From Spinactinospora alkalitolerans (GTDB lineage Bacteria > Actinomycetota > Actinomycetes > Streptosporangiales > Streptosporangiaceae), in assembly GCF_013408795.1 (NCBI RefSeq), contig NZ_JACCCC010000001.1:1302001-1366000 (forward strand): a stretch of 64,000 bases of DNA. The letters run 5' to 3'. Position 1 is the first letter of the stretch. Each line of letters opens with the position of its first letter. This document shows positions 8,950 to 16,738 of this stretch, one piece after another. A program made the translations under genes and the position numbers. The notes beneath the pieces are model-generated. The model was not told the DNA's origin. It saw nothing but the letters and a program-made list of their open reading frames with translations, and made no database searches.

Positions 8950-9100
8950 GAAGGCATGAACCTCGACCACAGGGGGCCTTGAACCTCAGCCGCAGGACGG
9001 AGCCCGCGGTGACTGGGCGATTCTCTCGCGTGGCCGAAGGCCCATGGACGGAAATCGCCCATCCGCGCGCCACCTTCGTCCTGCGGCGGGCCTTGACCCC
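8950..9100 (+). repeat. Dispersed structured repeat, family A copy 1
   Basis: This fills the gap between the convergent davB and lrp genes. Two nested stems are visible: an outer 11-bp stem, GCCGCAGGACG (8989-8999) with CGTCCTGCGGC (9077-9087), and an inner 9-bp stem, TGGGCGATT (9014-9022) with AATCGCCCA (9053-9061). They enclose the shared core CTCTCGCGTGGCCGAAGGCC. Related copies lie near 26.9, 27.1 and 59.8 kb. Confidence 0.8.
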
Positions 9101-9113
9101 CGGGGTCGAGGTC

Positions 9114-9593
9114 TCACAGCCCCGCCGGCGCCATGTCCGGGGCCGGTTCGGGAAGCACCTGCTGGTCGACCAGGCGGGACAGGACCAGGGTGCTCTTCGT
9201 GCGCACCACGAAGGGCTGGGCGCCGATCCGCTCGATGGTCTCCTCCAGGTGCCCCACGTCGCGGGCCCGGATGTGCACGACCGCGTCGGCGTCGCCGGTC
9301 ACGGTGCAGGCCGAGATGACCTCGGCGCAGCCGGTGAGGCCGGCCCGGATCTCCGTGGGCGAGGTGCGGGCGCGGCAGTAGAGCTCGATGTAGGCCTCGG
9401 TGCCCCAGCCGATCGCGGCCGGGTCCAGCCGCACGGTGAAGCCGCGGATCACCCCCGAGGCCGTCAGCCGGTCGATCCGGCGCTTCACCGCCGAGGCGGA
9501 CAGCCCGACGGCCGCCCCGATCTCGGCGAACGTCGCGCGGGCGTCGGCGCCCAGGAGCGCCACGATCCGCTCGTCAACGTCGTCCAGCCGCAC
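9114..9593 (-). CDS. Lrp/AsnC-family transcriptional regulator
   Basis: A 159-aa feast-famine regulator with an N-terminal helix-turn-helix (LDDVDERIVALLGADARATF, then GLSASAVKRRIDRLTASGVI) and a C-terminal RAM ligand-binding domain (about residues 70-145, including CTVTGDADAVVHIRARD). I chose GTG at 9593 because AGGGGGTGG lies about 7 bases upstream and the length then matches the family; a longer upstream extension reads as low-complexity sequence. It converges on the davB operon, so it is the natural candidate regulator of lysine catabolism, with an amino acid as ligand (inferred). Confidence 0.88.
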   Translation of the reverse strand: MRLDDVDERIVALLGADARATFAEIGAAVGLSASAVKRRIDRLTASGVIRGFTVRLDPAAIGWGTEAYIELYCRARTSPTEIRAGLTGCAEVISACTVTGDADAVVHIRARDVGHLEETIERIGAQPFVVRTKSTLVLSRLVDQQVLPEPAPDMAPAGL

Positions 9594-9812
9594 CGTTGTC
9601 CACCCCCTGAGTTCTCCCCGGTCCCGCGCTGCCGCGTCCGGCTCCGCCGCCGACGATGCTACCGGTGCCCCGATGAAGAGCGCTCCGGCGCCGCGTCCGC
9701 GCCGGTGCCGGGGCGATCGGGACGATTCCGGCCGCCGCCGTGTCGCTTCCAGGCATACTCGAATAACACGGAGAGAATCCATGGTGTCACCGAGTGTTCA
9801 AGGGGGAGTCGG
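9594..9812. promoter_or_regulatory. Divergent promoter region (lrp / peptidase)
   Basis: A 219-base gap between divergent genes. Near the peptidase side the sequence GCATACTCGAATAAC offers plausible -10 hexamers about 45-60 bases before the GTG start. No coding signal is seen. Confidence 0.4.
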
Positions 9813-11357
9813 GTGAAACGACGCGCCGGCGGGGCGGTGGCGGCGATCGCCGCCGGGACATTGCTGGCCGCAGGGGTCGTATCGGCGCCGGCGGCGGCCG
9901 AGCCCGGCGGGCTCGACTGGGGCGGGTGCGCCGATCTGCGGCCCCGCGAGGACGAGCGGCTCGAATGCGCCACGCTCGACGTCCCGATGGATCGCGGCTC
10001 CGCGGCCGGACCGGAGCAGAGCGTCACCCTCGCGCTCTCCCGGGTTCCGGCCCGCGGGGAGCGCACGGGGACGCTCCTGGTCAACCCCGGCGGTCCCGGC
10101 AGCAGCGGCCGCGGGTGGGCCTCCATCGTCGCGCTCGGGCTCCCCGACGACCTGCGGGACCGCTACGACGTCGTCGCCTTCGACCCCCGGGGCGTCGGCG
10201 CGAGCACCCCGGCCCTCACCTGCGATCCCGGCCACTTCGATCCGGTGCGGCCCGACACCGTGCCGCACGACGCGGCCGACGAGGACGCGCTGCTCGACCG
10301 CGCGGCCGACTACGCCCGGTCGTGCCGGGCGGCAAACGGCGACCTGCTCGAACACGCCACGACCGTGGACAGCGCGCACGACATGGACGCGATCCGCGCG
10401 GCGCTCGGCGTCGAGCGCATCGACTACCTCGGCTACTCCTACGGCTCCTACCTCGGAGCCGTCTACGCGACGCTGTACCCCGACCGCGTCGGCCGCCTCG
10501 TGCTGGACAGCATCGTCGACCCGGACCGCGGATGGTACGAGGGCAACCTCGCACAGAGCCGCTCGCTGGACGCCGCGACGGGCCACTTCTTCGACTGGAT
10601 CGCCCGGCACGACGACGTCTACGGCCTGGGCGCCACCGGCGACGAGGTCGCCAAACACTACTACGAGGTGCGTGAAGGGCTCGCCGAACGGCCCGAGCAG
10701 GCGGTCGGCCCGACCGAGTACGAGGGCACCTACCTCGTGGCGGCCTACGCGGCCGCCTACTGGCCGCCACTGGCCCGGGCCCTGGCCGACCAGGTCAACG
10801 ACGACGACCCGGCCGCGCTGATCGCCGCATACGAGAGGTTCGGCGAGAGCGCCGAGGACGAGCCCGCCTACGCCGCATATCTGGCCACCGAGTGCACCGA
10901 CTCGGTCTGGCCCAGGAGCTGGACCACCTGGCGCGCCGACGGGCGGGAGGTGCACGCCGAGGCGCCCTTCCTGGGCTGGAACAACATCTGGTACAACGCT
11001 CCGTGCATGTTCTGGCCGGTCCAGGGCGGTCCGTGGTTCCAGGTCGACGGGTCCGAGGTCTCCGACGCACTGCTGGTCCAGGCGACCGACGACGGCCCGA
11101 CTCCGCTCCACGGGGCCTATGCCATGCGGGAGCGCTTCCCCGGCTCGCGGCTGGTCATCGAGGACGGCGGCGTCACGCACGGCGTCTCGCTGAGCGGCAA
11201 CACCTGCGTGGACGACGCGGTGGCCGACTATCTGCGCACCGGTGAACTGCCCGAGGCCGGGGGCGGTGCCGACGGCGCCGACCTCACCTGCCCGGCGCCG
11301 CCCGAACCGGAGCCGCACCGGGCCCAGACCGCACCGGCGCCGGAGGCCCGGCCGTGA
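9813..11357 (+). CDS. Secreted alpha/beta hydrolase, tripeptidyl aminopeptidase family
   Basis: A 514-aa exported serine peptidase-like protein of the Streptomyces SlpD/SlpE/TAP type. A signal peptide is evident (KRR, a hydrophobic stretch, then APAAAE). The alpha/beta-hydrolase fold shows NPGGPGSSG as the oxyanion region, the nucleophile elbow GYSYGSYLG with Ser near residue 209, an aspartate in QATDDGPTPLHGA and a histidine in GGVTHGVSL within the C-terminal TAP-like domain. The GTG start at 9813 is set by AGGGGGA 5 bases upstream and by the signal peptide. It probably trims peptides outside the cell; released amino acids could feed the nearby permease (inference). Confidence 0.9.
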   Translation: MKRRAGGAVAAIAAGTLLAAGVVSAPAAAEPGGLDWGGCADLRPREDERLECATLDVPMDRGSAAGPEQSVTLALSRVPARGERTGTLLVNPGGPGSSGRGWASIVALGLPDDLRDRYDVVAFDPRGVGASTPALTCDPGHFDPVRPDTVPHDAADEDALLDRAADYARSCRAANGDLLEHATTVDSAHDMDAIRAALGVERIDYLGYSYGSYLGAVYATLYPDRVGRLVLDSIVDPDRGWYEGNLAQSRSLDAATGHFFDWIARHDDVYGLGATGDEVAKHYYEVREGLAERPEQAVGPTEYEGTYLVAAYAAAYWPPLARALADQVNDDDPAALIAAYERFGESAEDEPAYAAYLATECTDSVWPRSWTTWRADGREVHAEAPFLGWNNIWYNAPCMFWPVQGGPWFQVDGSEVSDALLVQATDDGPTPLHGAYAMRERFPGSRLVIEDGGVTHGVSLSGNTCVDDAVADYLRTGELPEAGGGADGADLTCPAPPEPEPHRAQTAPAPEARP

Positions 11358-11516
11358 CCGGTCCCCGGTGGTGTCGGCGGATCGGTCGTCTAGGCTGGGA
11401 CCGCGGGAGAAGCAGGGGATGCCGACGTCGACGGTGCCGACCGGATACGGTGGCGGCCGCGGGCGACCGCGCCCCCTCGCCGCTCATGGTGGTTGCTAGC
11501 AGGTGAGGTGATGCCA

Positions 11517-12359
11517 GTGCTTCGGACCTCACCGGTACGCGTGCTGGGCGAGCGCGACTCCGCCGAGGTGCACGCCCTGCTCGACGCCGACCCGATCGGC
11601 AACGTCTTCGTCAGCTCCCGCCTGCACGCCGCGGGGCTCGACCCGGCCCAGCTCGGCGCCGAACTGTGGGGCTACATCGAGCGCGGGTCCATCACCGCGC
11701 TGTGCTACGCCGGGGCCAACCTGGTCCCGGTCAACGCCGGCCCCGAGGCCGTCCGGCACTTCGCCGAGCACGCCCGCTGGCAGGGGCGCAGGTGCTCCTC
11801 GATCGTCGGCCCCATCCCCGCGGTCTCGGACCTGTGGCGGCGCCTCGGCCCGTACTGGGGCCCGGCCCGCGCCATCCGGACGCGCCAGCCCGTGCTGGAG
11901 CTGTCCGCCCCGCCCCTGGTCGCCCCCGACCCGCTGGTGCGCCGGGTCCGGGTGAGCGAACTGGGCATCCTGCTGCCGGCCTGCGTCGCGATGTTCACCG
12001 AGGAGGTGGGCGTGCCGCCCGACTCCGGGGACGGCGGTTCGCTGTACCGGGCCAGGGTCGAGGAGCTGGTCCGCACCGGCCGGGCCTTCGCCCGCATCGA
12101 GGACGGCCGGGTCGTGTTCAAGGCCGAGGTCGGCGCCGTCACTCCGCACGCCTGCCAGGTGCAGGGCGTCTGGGTGCACCCCGGCCTGCGCGGCCGCGGA
12201 CACTCCCTCGGCGGCATGGCCGCCGTGGTCGACACGGCCCTGGCCGAGATCGCCCCGCGGGTCACCCTCTACGTCAACGACTACAACGAGCCCGCGAGGG
12301 CCGCCTACCGCCGCGTCGGCTTCCAGGAGGTCGACGCGGTGATGTCGGTGCTGTTCTAG
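11517..12359 (+). CDS. GNAT-family N-acetyltransferase with DUF4081-like N-terminal domain
   Basis: A protein of about 280 aa with two parts: an N-terminal region (VRVLGERDSAEVHALLDADP, later NLVPVNAG) typical of actinobacterial DUF4081 proteins, and a C-terminal GNAT fold with the acetyl-CoA loop VQGVWVHPGLRGRGHS and the beta-bulge ending LYVNDYNEPARAAYRRVGF. I prefer GTG 11517 because TGAGG sits 8 bases upstream; ATG 11511 is the alternative. An upstream TAGGCT (11394-11399) is a plausible -10 element. From memory this gene usually follows ispG directly in actinomycetes; here about 8 kb intervenes. The substrate is unknown. The stop codon overlaps the left end of repeat B1. Confidence 0.85.
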   Translation: MLRTSPVRVLGERDSAEVHALLDADPIGNVFVSSRLHAAGLDPAQLGAELWGYIERGSITALCYAGANLVPVNAGPEAVRHFAEHARWQGRRCSSIVGPIPAVSDLWRRLGPYWGPARAIRTRQPVLELSAPPLVAPDPLVRRVRVSELGILLPACVAMFTEEVGVPPDSGDGGSLYRARVEELVRTGRAFARIEDGRVVFKAEVGAVTPHACQVQGVWVHPGLRGRGHSLGGMAAVVDTALAEIAPRVTLYVNDYNEPARAAYRRVGFQEVDAVMSVLF

Positions 12360-12517
12360 ATCGCTGACGGGAGAAGGCCGGGACGGTCTCCAGGCCCTGC
12401 CGGGGTCCTGCGGGCCTGGTGGGGCTGTTGCCAGCGCGCTGACGGCAGCCTTCCCGGATCATGCGGTGGTGAACGAAAGGACTGCGGCCACAGCTTTCCA
12501 ATTCCCGTCAACGATCT
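12358..12517 (+). mobile_element. MITE-like repeat, family B copy 1
   Basis: A 160-bp non-coding element with 15-bp terminal inverted repeats matching at 14 of 15 positions: left AGATCGCTGACGGGA (12358-12372), right TCCCGTCAACGATCT (12503-12517). The left end falls on the GNAT stop codon and the flanking tetranucleotide is CTAG. It shares long stretches with 62359-62535, for example GCGCTGACGGCAGCCTTCCC and ACAGCTTTCC. Confidence 0.8.
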
Positions 12518-12615
12518 CAGGCGGTGTTCTCCGGGGCGGCGCCGTGTCCGTCCGGCACCGCGCCGCCCCGGTTCCTCGCCCGCGGCCGGTCCGGACCGGT
12601 GCGACCGGGGCGGGA

Positions 12616-12659
12616 GGGAGCACGGCCGCCTCGGGGGCAGGGAGGCCGGCCGTGCTCCC
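12616..12659. terminator. Strong hairpin terminator
   Basis: The left arm GGGAGCACGGCCG (12616-12628) pairs exactly with CGGCCGTGCTCCC (12647-12659), and an inner CCTC/GAGG pairing can extend the stem. It lies about 45 bases beyond the stop of the minus-strand cyclase-like gene and can also stop transcription from the GNAT gene. Confidence 0.7.
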
Positions 12660-12704
12660 GGCTCGGGAGGGGCCCTCATCGGGGCGCCTCGGCGCCCCGC
12701 GGTC

Positions 12705-13526
12705 TCAGCGCCGTCCGTTGACGCGGGGGTCCAGGCCGCCGTCCCCGCGGCGGTCGCCGTTGACCCGGCCGTACGGGTCGGCCTCCTCGTATTGGTCGGT
12801 GACGCCACCGCCGCCGTTGACGGTGACGGTCCCGTAGTTGTAGCGGACGTGGGCCTGGGGCCCGTTGTTCGTGATGTGCGGCGCCCACCAGCGCGCCGGC
12901 TCCGCGGCGGGCTCCCGGCGCGGGCCGACGGCCCTGGCGCGGGTGGTCGGGACGTGGATCCAGGCCCTGGCGTGGAAGCACTTCTCCTCGTCGGCGACCT
13001 CGACGGGGGTGAACTCCCTGCTGTAGAGGTCGTAGTCGCCCTGGCCGACGACGTCGCTGTAGATGGAGTCGGAGACCACCAGCGCGAAGTCGACGTCGGG
13101 GTTGTCGCGCAGCGCCCTCTTGGCCTCGGCCGAGTCCCGCAGCCGGCAGACGGAGACGACGGCGGCGCCGGCGTAGCCGTTGGCCCCGAGCGAGACGTTG
13201 CCCTGGTCGAAGGCCACGCGCAGCCGCAGCCGCGCCTCGTCGCGCAGGTTCGCGTTGTGGTGGTAGAGGGCCATCGCCAGTTCGTGGGTGAAGTAGGCGA
13301 TCACCCGGGCCTCCTCGATGCCCGGCTGGAGCAGCGCCAGTTCTCCGTCGCCCTGCGGCTGCACGTCCCAGCAGGAGCGGTCCAGGTCCGCGTTGTCGCA
13401 GACCATGTCCATGATCCTGATCAGCCACTCCTGGGCGTCGATCTGGGCCCTGCGGCCCCGCCCGCCGTAGGACTCCGCGTCCACGGCCAGGCACATGCGG
13501 CGAATGGCGGGGGTGGGGTACTCCAT
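12705..13526 (-). CDS. Degenerate class III nucleotidyl cyclase-like protein
   Basis: 273 aa, not assigned a firm function. The N-terminal two thirds looks like a class III adenylate/guanylate cyclase fold: MCLAVDAESYGG carries an Asp16 at the first metal site, QGDGELALL carries Asp60 where cyclases have GDGF, and LRLRVAFDQGNVS resembles the RIGIHTGEV strand. The VVSVCRL segment keeps the arginine of the usual VNLAARL but not the asparagine, so catalysis is doubtful. The C-terminus is Gly/Asn-rich and looks disordered. ATG 13526 is chosen because AAAGGTGT precedes it. It lies 94 bases downstream of, and on the same strand as, a Crp-type regulator, which suggests a signalling pair. Confidence 0.6.
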   Translation of the reverse strand: MEYPTPAIRRMCLAVDAESYGGRGRRAQIDAQEWLIRIMDMVCDNADLDRSCWDVQPQGDGELALLQPGIEEARVIAYFTHELAMALYHHNANLRDEARLRLRVAFDQGNVSLGANGYAGAAVVSVCRLRDSAEAKRALRDNPDVDFALVVSDSIYSDVVGQGDYDLYSREFTPVEVADEEKCFHARAWIHVPTTRARAVGPRREPAAEPARWWAPHITNNGPQAHVRYNYGTVTVNGGGGVTDQYEEADPYGRVNGDRRGDGGLDPRVNGRR

Positions 13527-13620
13527 CCGGACACCTTTCTTACGGGGGATCGGCGGGGGAGGCCCGTCGGGGGTGACCGCATCCACGGTCGCGCGGATCA
13601 ACGGGGGAGATCCCGTATTG

Positions 13621-14340
13621 CTACGGTGTTGCCGGGATTTCCCCGGGCAGCTCGGCGAATCGCCTGAGGCCCGGCAGGTCCCGCACGACGTAGCTGCGGT
13701 ACCCGACGCTGACCACCTCGTGCTTGCGCAGCTCGGCGAGCGCCTTGTGCACGGCGGGCTCCGAGGCGGCGACGATGGCGGCGAGCTCGGGCTGGGTGAG
13801 CGGGATGCCGATCGAGACGCCGCCGGCGACGGGACGCCCGTGGTCGGCCAGGACGCGCAGCAGGGCGCGCGCCACCCGGACCGGTACCTCCTGGCTGCTG
13901 AAGTCGATGATCTTGTCGGTGGCCGAGCGCAGCTTCGCCGCCACCGATCCGTTCACCACCCGGAAGGCCGCCGGGTGCCGGTGCAGGAAGCCCTCGAACT
14001 CGTCGAAGGGCAGCAGCCGGGCCGCGATGGCCCCGATGGCCGCCACCCGGGCCATCCGCGTGCTGCCGTCCATGCCGGCCAGTTCGCCGACGAGGTCGCC
14101 TCGGGAGCGGACCGCCAGCAGGATCGTCCGGCCGCTGCCGGATTCGCTGAGGATCTTGACGTGCCCTTCGACCAGCACGAACACGTGCGTGCTCGATTCT
14201 CCTTGGTGGAGCAGGACCTGGCCCGCCGCGAATTCGCGCCGGGTCCCGAGGGAGAGCAGGTCACCACGCTGCGATTCGTCCAACTGGCCGACAACGCTTT
14301 TGGCGGGCCAGGAACGGTGAGGTAAACCATCGAGCCGCAT
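13621..14340 (-). CDS. Crp/Fnr-family cyclic-nucleotide-binding regulator
   Basis: A 239-aa two-domain transcription factor. The N-terminal beta-roll cNMP-binding domain covers about residues 25-130 (EFAAGQVLLHQGESSTHVFVL, then GDLVGELAGMDG, which resembles the phosphate-binding cassette). The C-terminal winged helix-turn-helix is at about 165-225 (LTQPELAAIVAASEPAVHKALAELRK). The start is uncertain: ATG 14340 gives a normal family length, while an upstream GTG at 14439 is also open. No strong ribosome site precedes ATG 14340. It precedes a cyclase-like gene on the same strand. The effector could be cAMP, cGMP or none. Confidence 0.85.
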   Translation of the reverse strand: MRLDGLPHRSWPAKSVVGQLDESQRGDLLSLGTRREFAAGQVLLHQGESSTHVFVLVEGHVKILSESGSGRTILLAVRSRGDLVGELAGMDGSTRMARVAAIGAIAARLLPFDEFEGFLHRHPAAFRVVNGSVAAKLRSATDKIIDFSSQEVPVRVARALLRVLADHGRPVAGGVSIGIPLTQPELAAIVAASEPAVHKALAELRKHEVVSVGYRSYVVRDLPGLRRFAELPGEIPATP

Positions 14341-14850
14341 CGTCCAGGGTTTTTCGTATCTCGGATGCCGTCCGGGAACGGCGGGGTCGGATTTCCGTTT
14401 TGTGGGGAACGGACATAGCCATTCCCTAAAAACGGCCACCCGAAAACGATCAGACAGGGAAGAAAGGTGTTGCCTCTGGGTGATATGAGGCCCCGTGTCC
14501 TATTTGATAATAGGTGCCCGCGTGGGGGCGTCGGGACGCCGCCGCGGGGCGGGCGCGCTCCGCGCAGCGACGAATGCGCCGCGTGCCGGTCCCGTTCCGG
14601 GAGGGGGCATCCGAAAATGGGACGGGCGGACCCGCGTGCGCTCCCTTATTCGGAGCGGGCGGTCAGGGAAGGGGAAACGGTGACATCGCCGGAGGTGGCC
14701 AAAGTCACCTTTTCCGTGGAAAGGAGCATCCGAAACTGTCTACCGTTGAGCCGCGTGAAAAGGGTGGACGGCGGCTTCGGGGCGTTTCGGATGGCGGCGT
14801 CCCCACAGGCGGCGAGTCATGGTGGTCCGGGACAGAACGGCTCAGCCCCG
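14341..14850. other. Non-coding gap upstream of the Crp-type gene
   Basis: Open frames here have no family resemblance or convincing composition. The stretch is the promoter region of the Crp-type regulator on the minus strand, and its composition dips in GC near 14440-14520. I see no RNA gene. Confidence 0.4.
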
Positions 14851-15030
14851 GCCGAACCGGAGTTCGACGTCACCGCCCTGCCCGGCTCCGGCGCACTGCT
14901 CGGCGGCCAGAGCCTGGCGCTGGCCACGGCGTCCAAGGACTCCGAGAAGGCGGAGGCGGTCACCAGCGGCGACGACGCCCGGGGCCTGAACTCCAACCAG
15001 CTCGGCTGGATCCAGGCGCGCGCAGACGGC
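14851..15030 (+). pseudogene. Remnant of an ABC solute-binding protein
   Basis: The frame encodes EFDVTALPGSGALLGGQSLA followed by LATASKDSEKAEAV. This resembles the C-terminal part of family 1 sugar-type extracellular binding proteins, which have a similar plasma-like FDVAPLPG...GGWNLAIS pattern. Only about 40-50 recognisable residues remain, with unrelated sequence on both sides and no signal peptide or start. It lies just beyond the end of the dpp operon but belongs to a different binding-protein family, so it is a separate fossil. Confidence 0.45.
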
Positions 15031-15067
15031 CCTGGCCGGGCGGGTCCCGGACGGCCCCTGACGCCAT

Positions 15068-15082
15068 CGCCGAAAAAAGGCG
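15068..15082 (-). terminator. Small A/T-loop hairpin at the end of the dpp operon
   Basis: CGCC (15068-15071) and GGCG (15079-15082) flank GAAAAAA, directly after the dppDF stop; read on the minus strand the loop is TTTTTTC. The stem is only 4 bp (5 bp in an alternative register), so termination is tentative. Confidence 0.35.
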
Positions 15083-16738
15083 TTACGTCCGCTCGGCCGC
15101 CCCGCTCCTCCGGTCGTCGCGCATGCTCGTGTGCATCGGCGACTCGCCGAAGGACAGCTCGAAGTCGGGCGTGTCCGCGATCAGCGCGCGGGTGTAGTCG
15201 TGCTGCGGGTCGGCCAGCACCGTGCCGACGGCCCCGTACTCCACGATCCTGCCCTTGTTGAGCACCGCGACCCGCTGGGCGATGTTGCTGACCAGTGCGA
15301 TGTTGTGCGTGACGAACAGCAGCGCCATGCCGTCGTCCTGCAGGTTGCGCAGCAGCTCCACGATCTCGGCCTGCACCGAGACGTCCAGCGCCGAGGTGAT
15401 CTCGTCGCAGATCAGCAGGTCCGGCCGGGTGGCGATGGCGCGGGCGATGCTCACCCGCTGCCGTTCGCCGCCGCTGAGCTGTTCGGGGAACCGCTCGCCG
15501 TACTCGGCCGGCAGCGCGGCGCGCTCCAGGGCGGTGGCGACGGCCCCGTCCGGGTCGGCGACCCGGCCCATCAGGTGCAGGACCGGCTGCAGGACGAGGT
15601 CGCGCACCCGCTTGCGCGGGTTCAGCGCCTCGTAGGGGTTCTGGAAGATGTACTGCACCCGGCGCCGCTGGTCGGCGGTCCGCTTGTAGCTGCTGGGCGC
15701 CAGGGCCTCGCCGTCAAAGGTCAGCTCACCGGTGAACTGGTGGTGCAGGCCGACGATCGAGCGGGACAGCGTCGTCTTGCCCGACCCGGACTCGCCGAGC
15801 AGCGCCACGCAGTCGCCGGGGGCGACGTCGAGGTCGATCCCCTCCAGCACCGTGGTCCGGCCGTAGGAGGCCCGCAGGTCCTTGACCCGCAGGACGGGGG
15901 TCTTCGGTTCGTCCCCGGGTTCCTCCTCGCCGCTGGTCTTGAGCAGCGGGACCGCGCGCAGCAACTGGACCGTGTAGGGGTGCTTCGGCGCGCCGATCAA
16001 CTCGGCTGCGGGGCCCCGCTCCACCAGTTCGCCCTTGTACATGACCGCGATCTCGTCGGCGAGGTCGGCGACCACCGCCATGTCGTGGCTGATGTAGACG
16101 CCGGCGGTGCCGTAGGTGCGGGTCATCTCCCTGATGGTGGTGAGCACGTGCGCCTGCGTGGTGACGTCCAGCCCGGTGGTGGGCTCGTCCAGCACGATCA
16201 GGTCCGGTCGGCCGATGAACGCCATCGCGATCGCGATGCGCTGCTGCTGGCCGCCCGAAAGCTGGTGCGGGTAGCGGCCGAGGAACGCGTCGTCGTCGGG
16301 CAGCGCGACCTCGCGCAGCACCTCGCGCACGCGCTCGTCGCCGCCCACGTCCTCGGGCAGCGCCTCGCGCAGCTGGGTGCGCAGCCGCAGCGCCGGGTTG
16401 AGCGCCGAGGCCGGCGACTGCGGGATGTAGGCCACGGCGCGGCCGCGCAGTCTGCGCACGGCCGAAGGGGACTGCCCGAGCAGCGCCCGGCCCGAGACCT
16501 CGATCGCGCCGGCGGTGATCTCGGTGGCGCGCTTGCAGTGCGCCAGCAGCGCCAGGCCCAGGGTCGTCTTGCCCGACCCCGACTCCCCGACCAGGCCAAG
16601 GATCTCACCGCGCCGCACGCGCAGCGAGACGTCGGAGATGATCTCCACGTCGGAGGGGTGTCCGACGACGGTGACGCCGGAGACGTCCAGGGCGATCCGC
16701 TCGGAACCGGTGTCGACGGCCTCGGTCGTTGCGCTCAC
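15083..16738 (-). CDS. Dipeptide/oligopeptide ABC transporter, fused dual ATPase (DppD-DppF)
   Basis: A 551-aa cytoplasmic ATPase that energises peptide import. It carries two complete nucleotide-binding domains: the first has [31 protein letters not shown] and [11 protein letters not shown]; the second has GESGSGKTT again, [26 protein letters not shown] and [10 protein letters not shown]. In many operons DppD and DppF are separate genes, so this is a fusion. The GTG start at 16738 overlaps the permease stop (GTGA). It is the last gene of a four-gene minus-strand operon. Confidence 0.95.
   Translation of the reverse strand: MSATTEAVDTGSERIALDVSGVTVVGHPSDVEIISDVSLRVRRGEILGLVGESGSGKTTLGLALLAHCKRATEITAGAIEVSGRALLGQSPSAVRRLRGRAVAYIPQSPASALNPALRLRTQLREALPEDVGGDERVREVLREVALPDDDAFLGRYPHQLSGGQQQRIAIAMAFIGRPDLIVLDEPTTGLDVTTQAHVLTTIREMTRTYGTAGVYISHDMAVVADLADEIAVMYKGELVERGPAAELIGAPKHPYTVQLLRAVPLLKTSGEEEPGDEPKTPVLRVKDLRASYGRTTVLEGIDLDVAPGDCVALLGESGSGKTTLSRSIVGLHHQFTGELTFDGEALAPSSYKRTADQRRRVQYIFQNPYEALNPRKRVRDLVLQPVLHLMGRVADPDGAVATALERAALPAEYGERFPEQLSGGERQRVSIARAIATRPDLLICDEITSALDVSVQAEIVELLRNLQDDGMALLFVTHNIALVSNIAQRVAVLNKGRIVEYGAVGTVLADPQHDYTRALIADTPDFELSFGESPMHTSMRDDRRSGAAERT

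Noticed and set aside
8979-9812. An N-terminal extension of the secreted peptidase to 792 residues
   Set aside because: The extension runs through repeat A1 and antisense to the lrp gene; a clean signal peptide and ribosome site mark GTG 9813.
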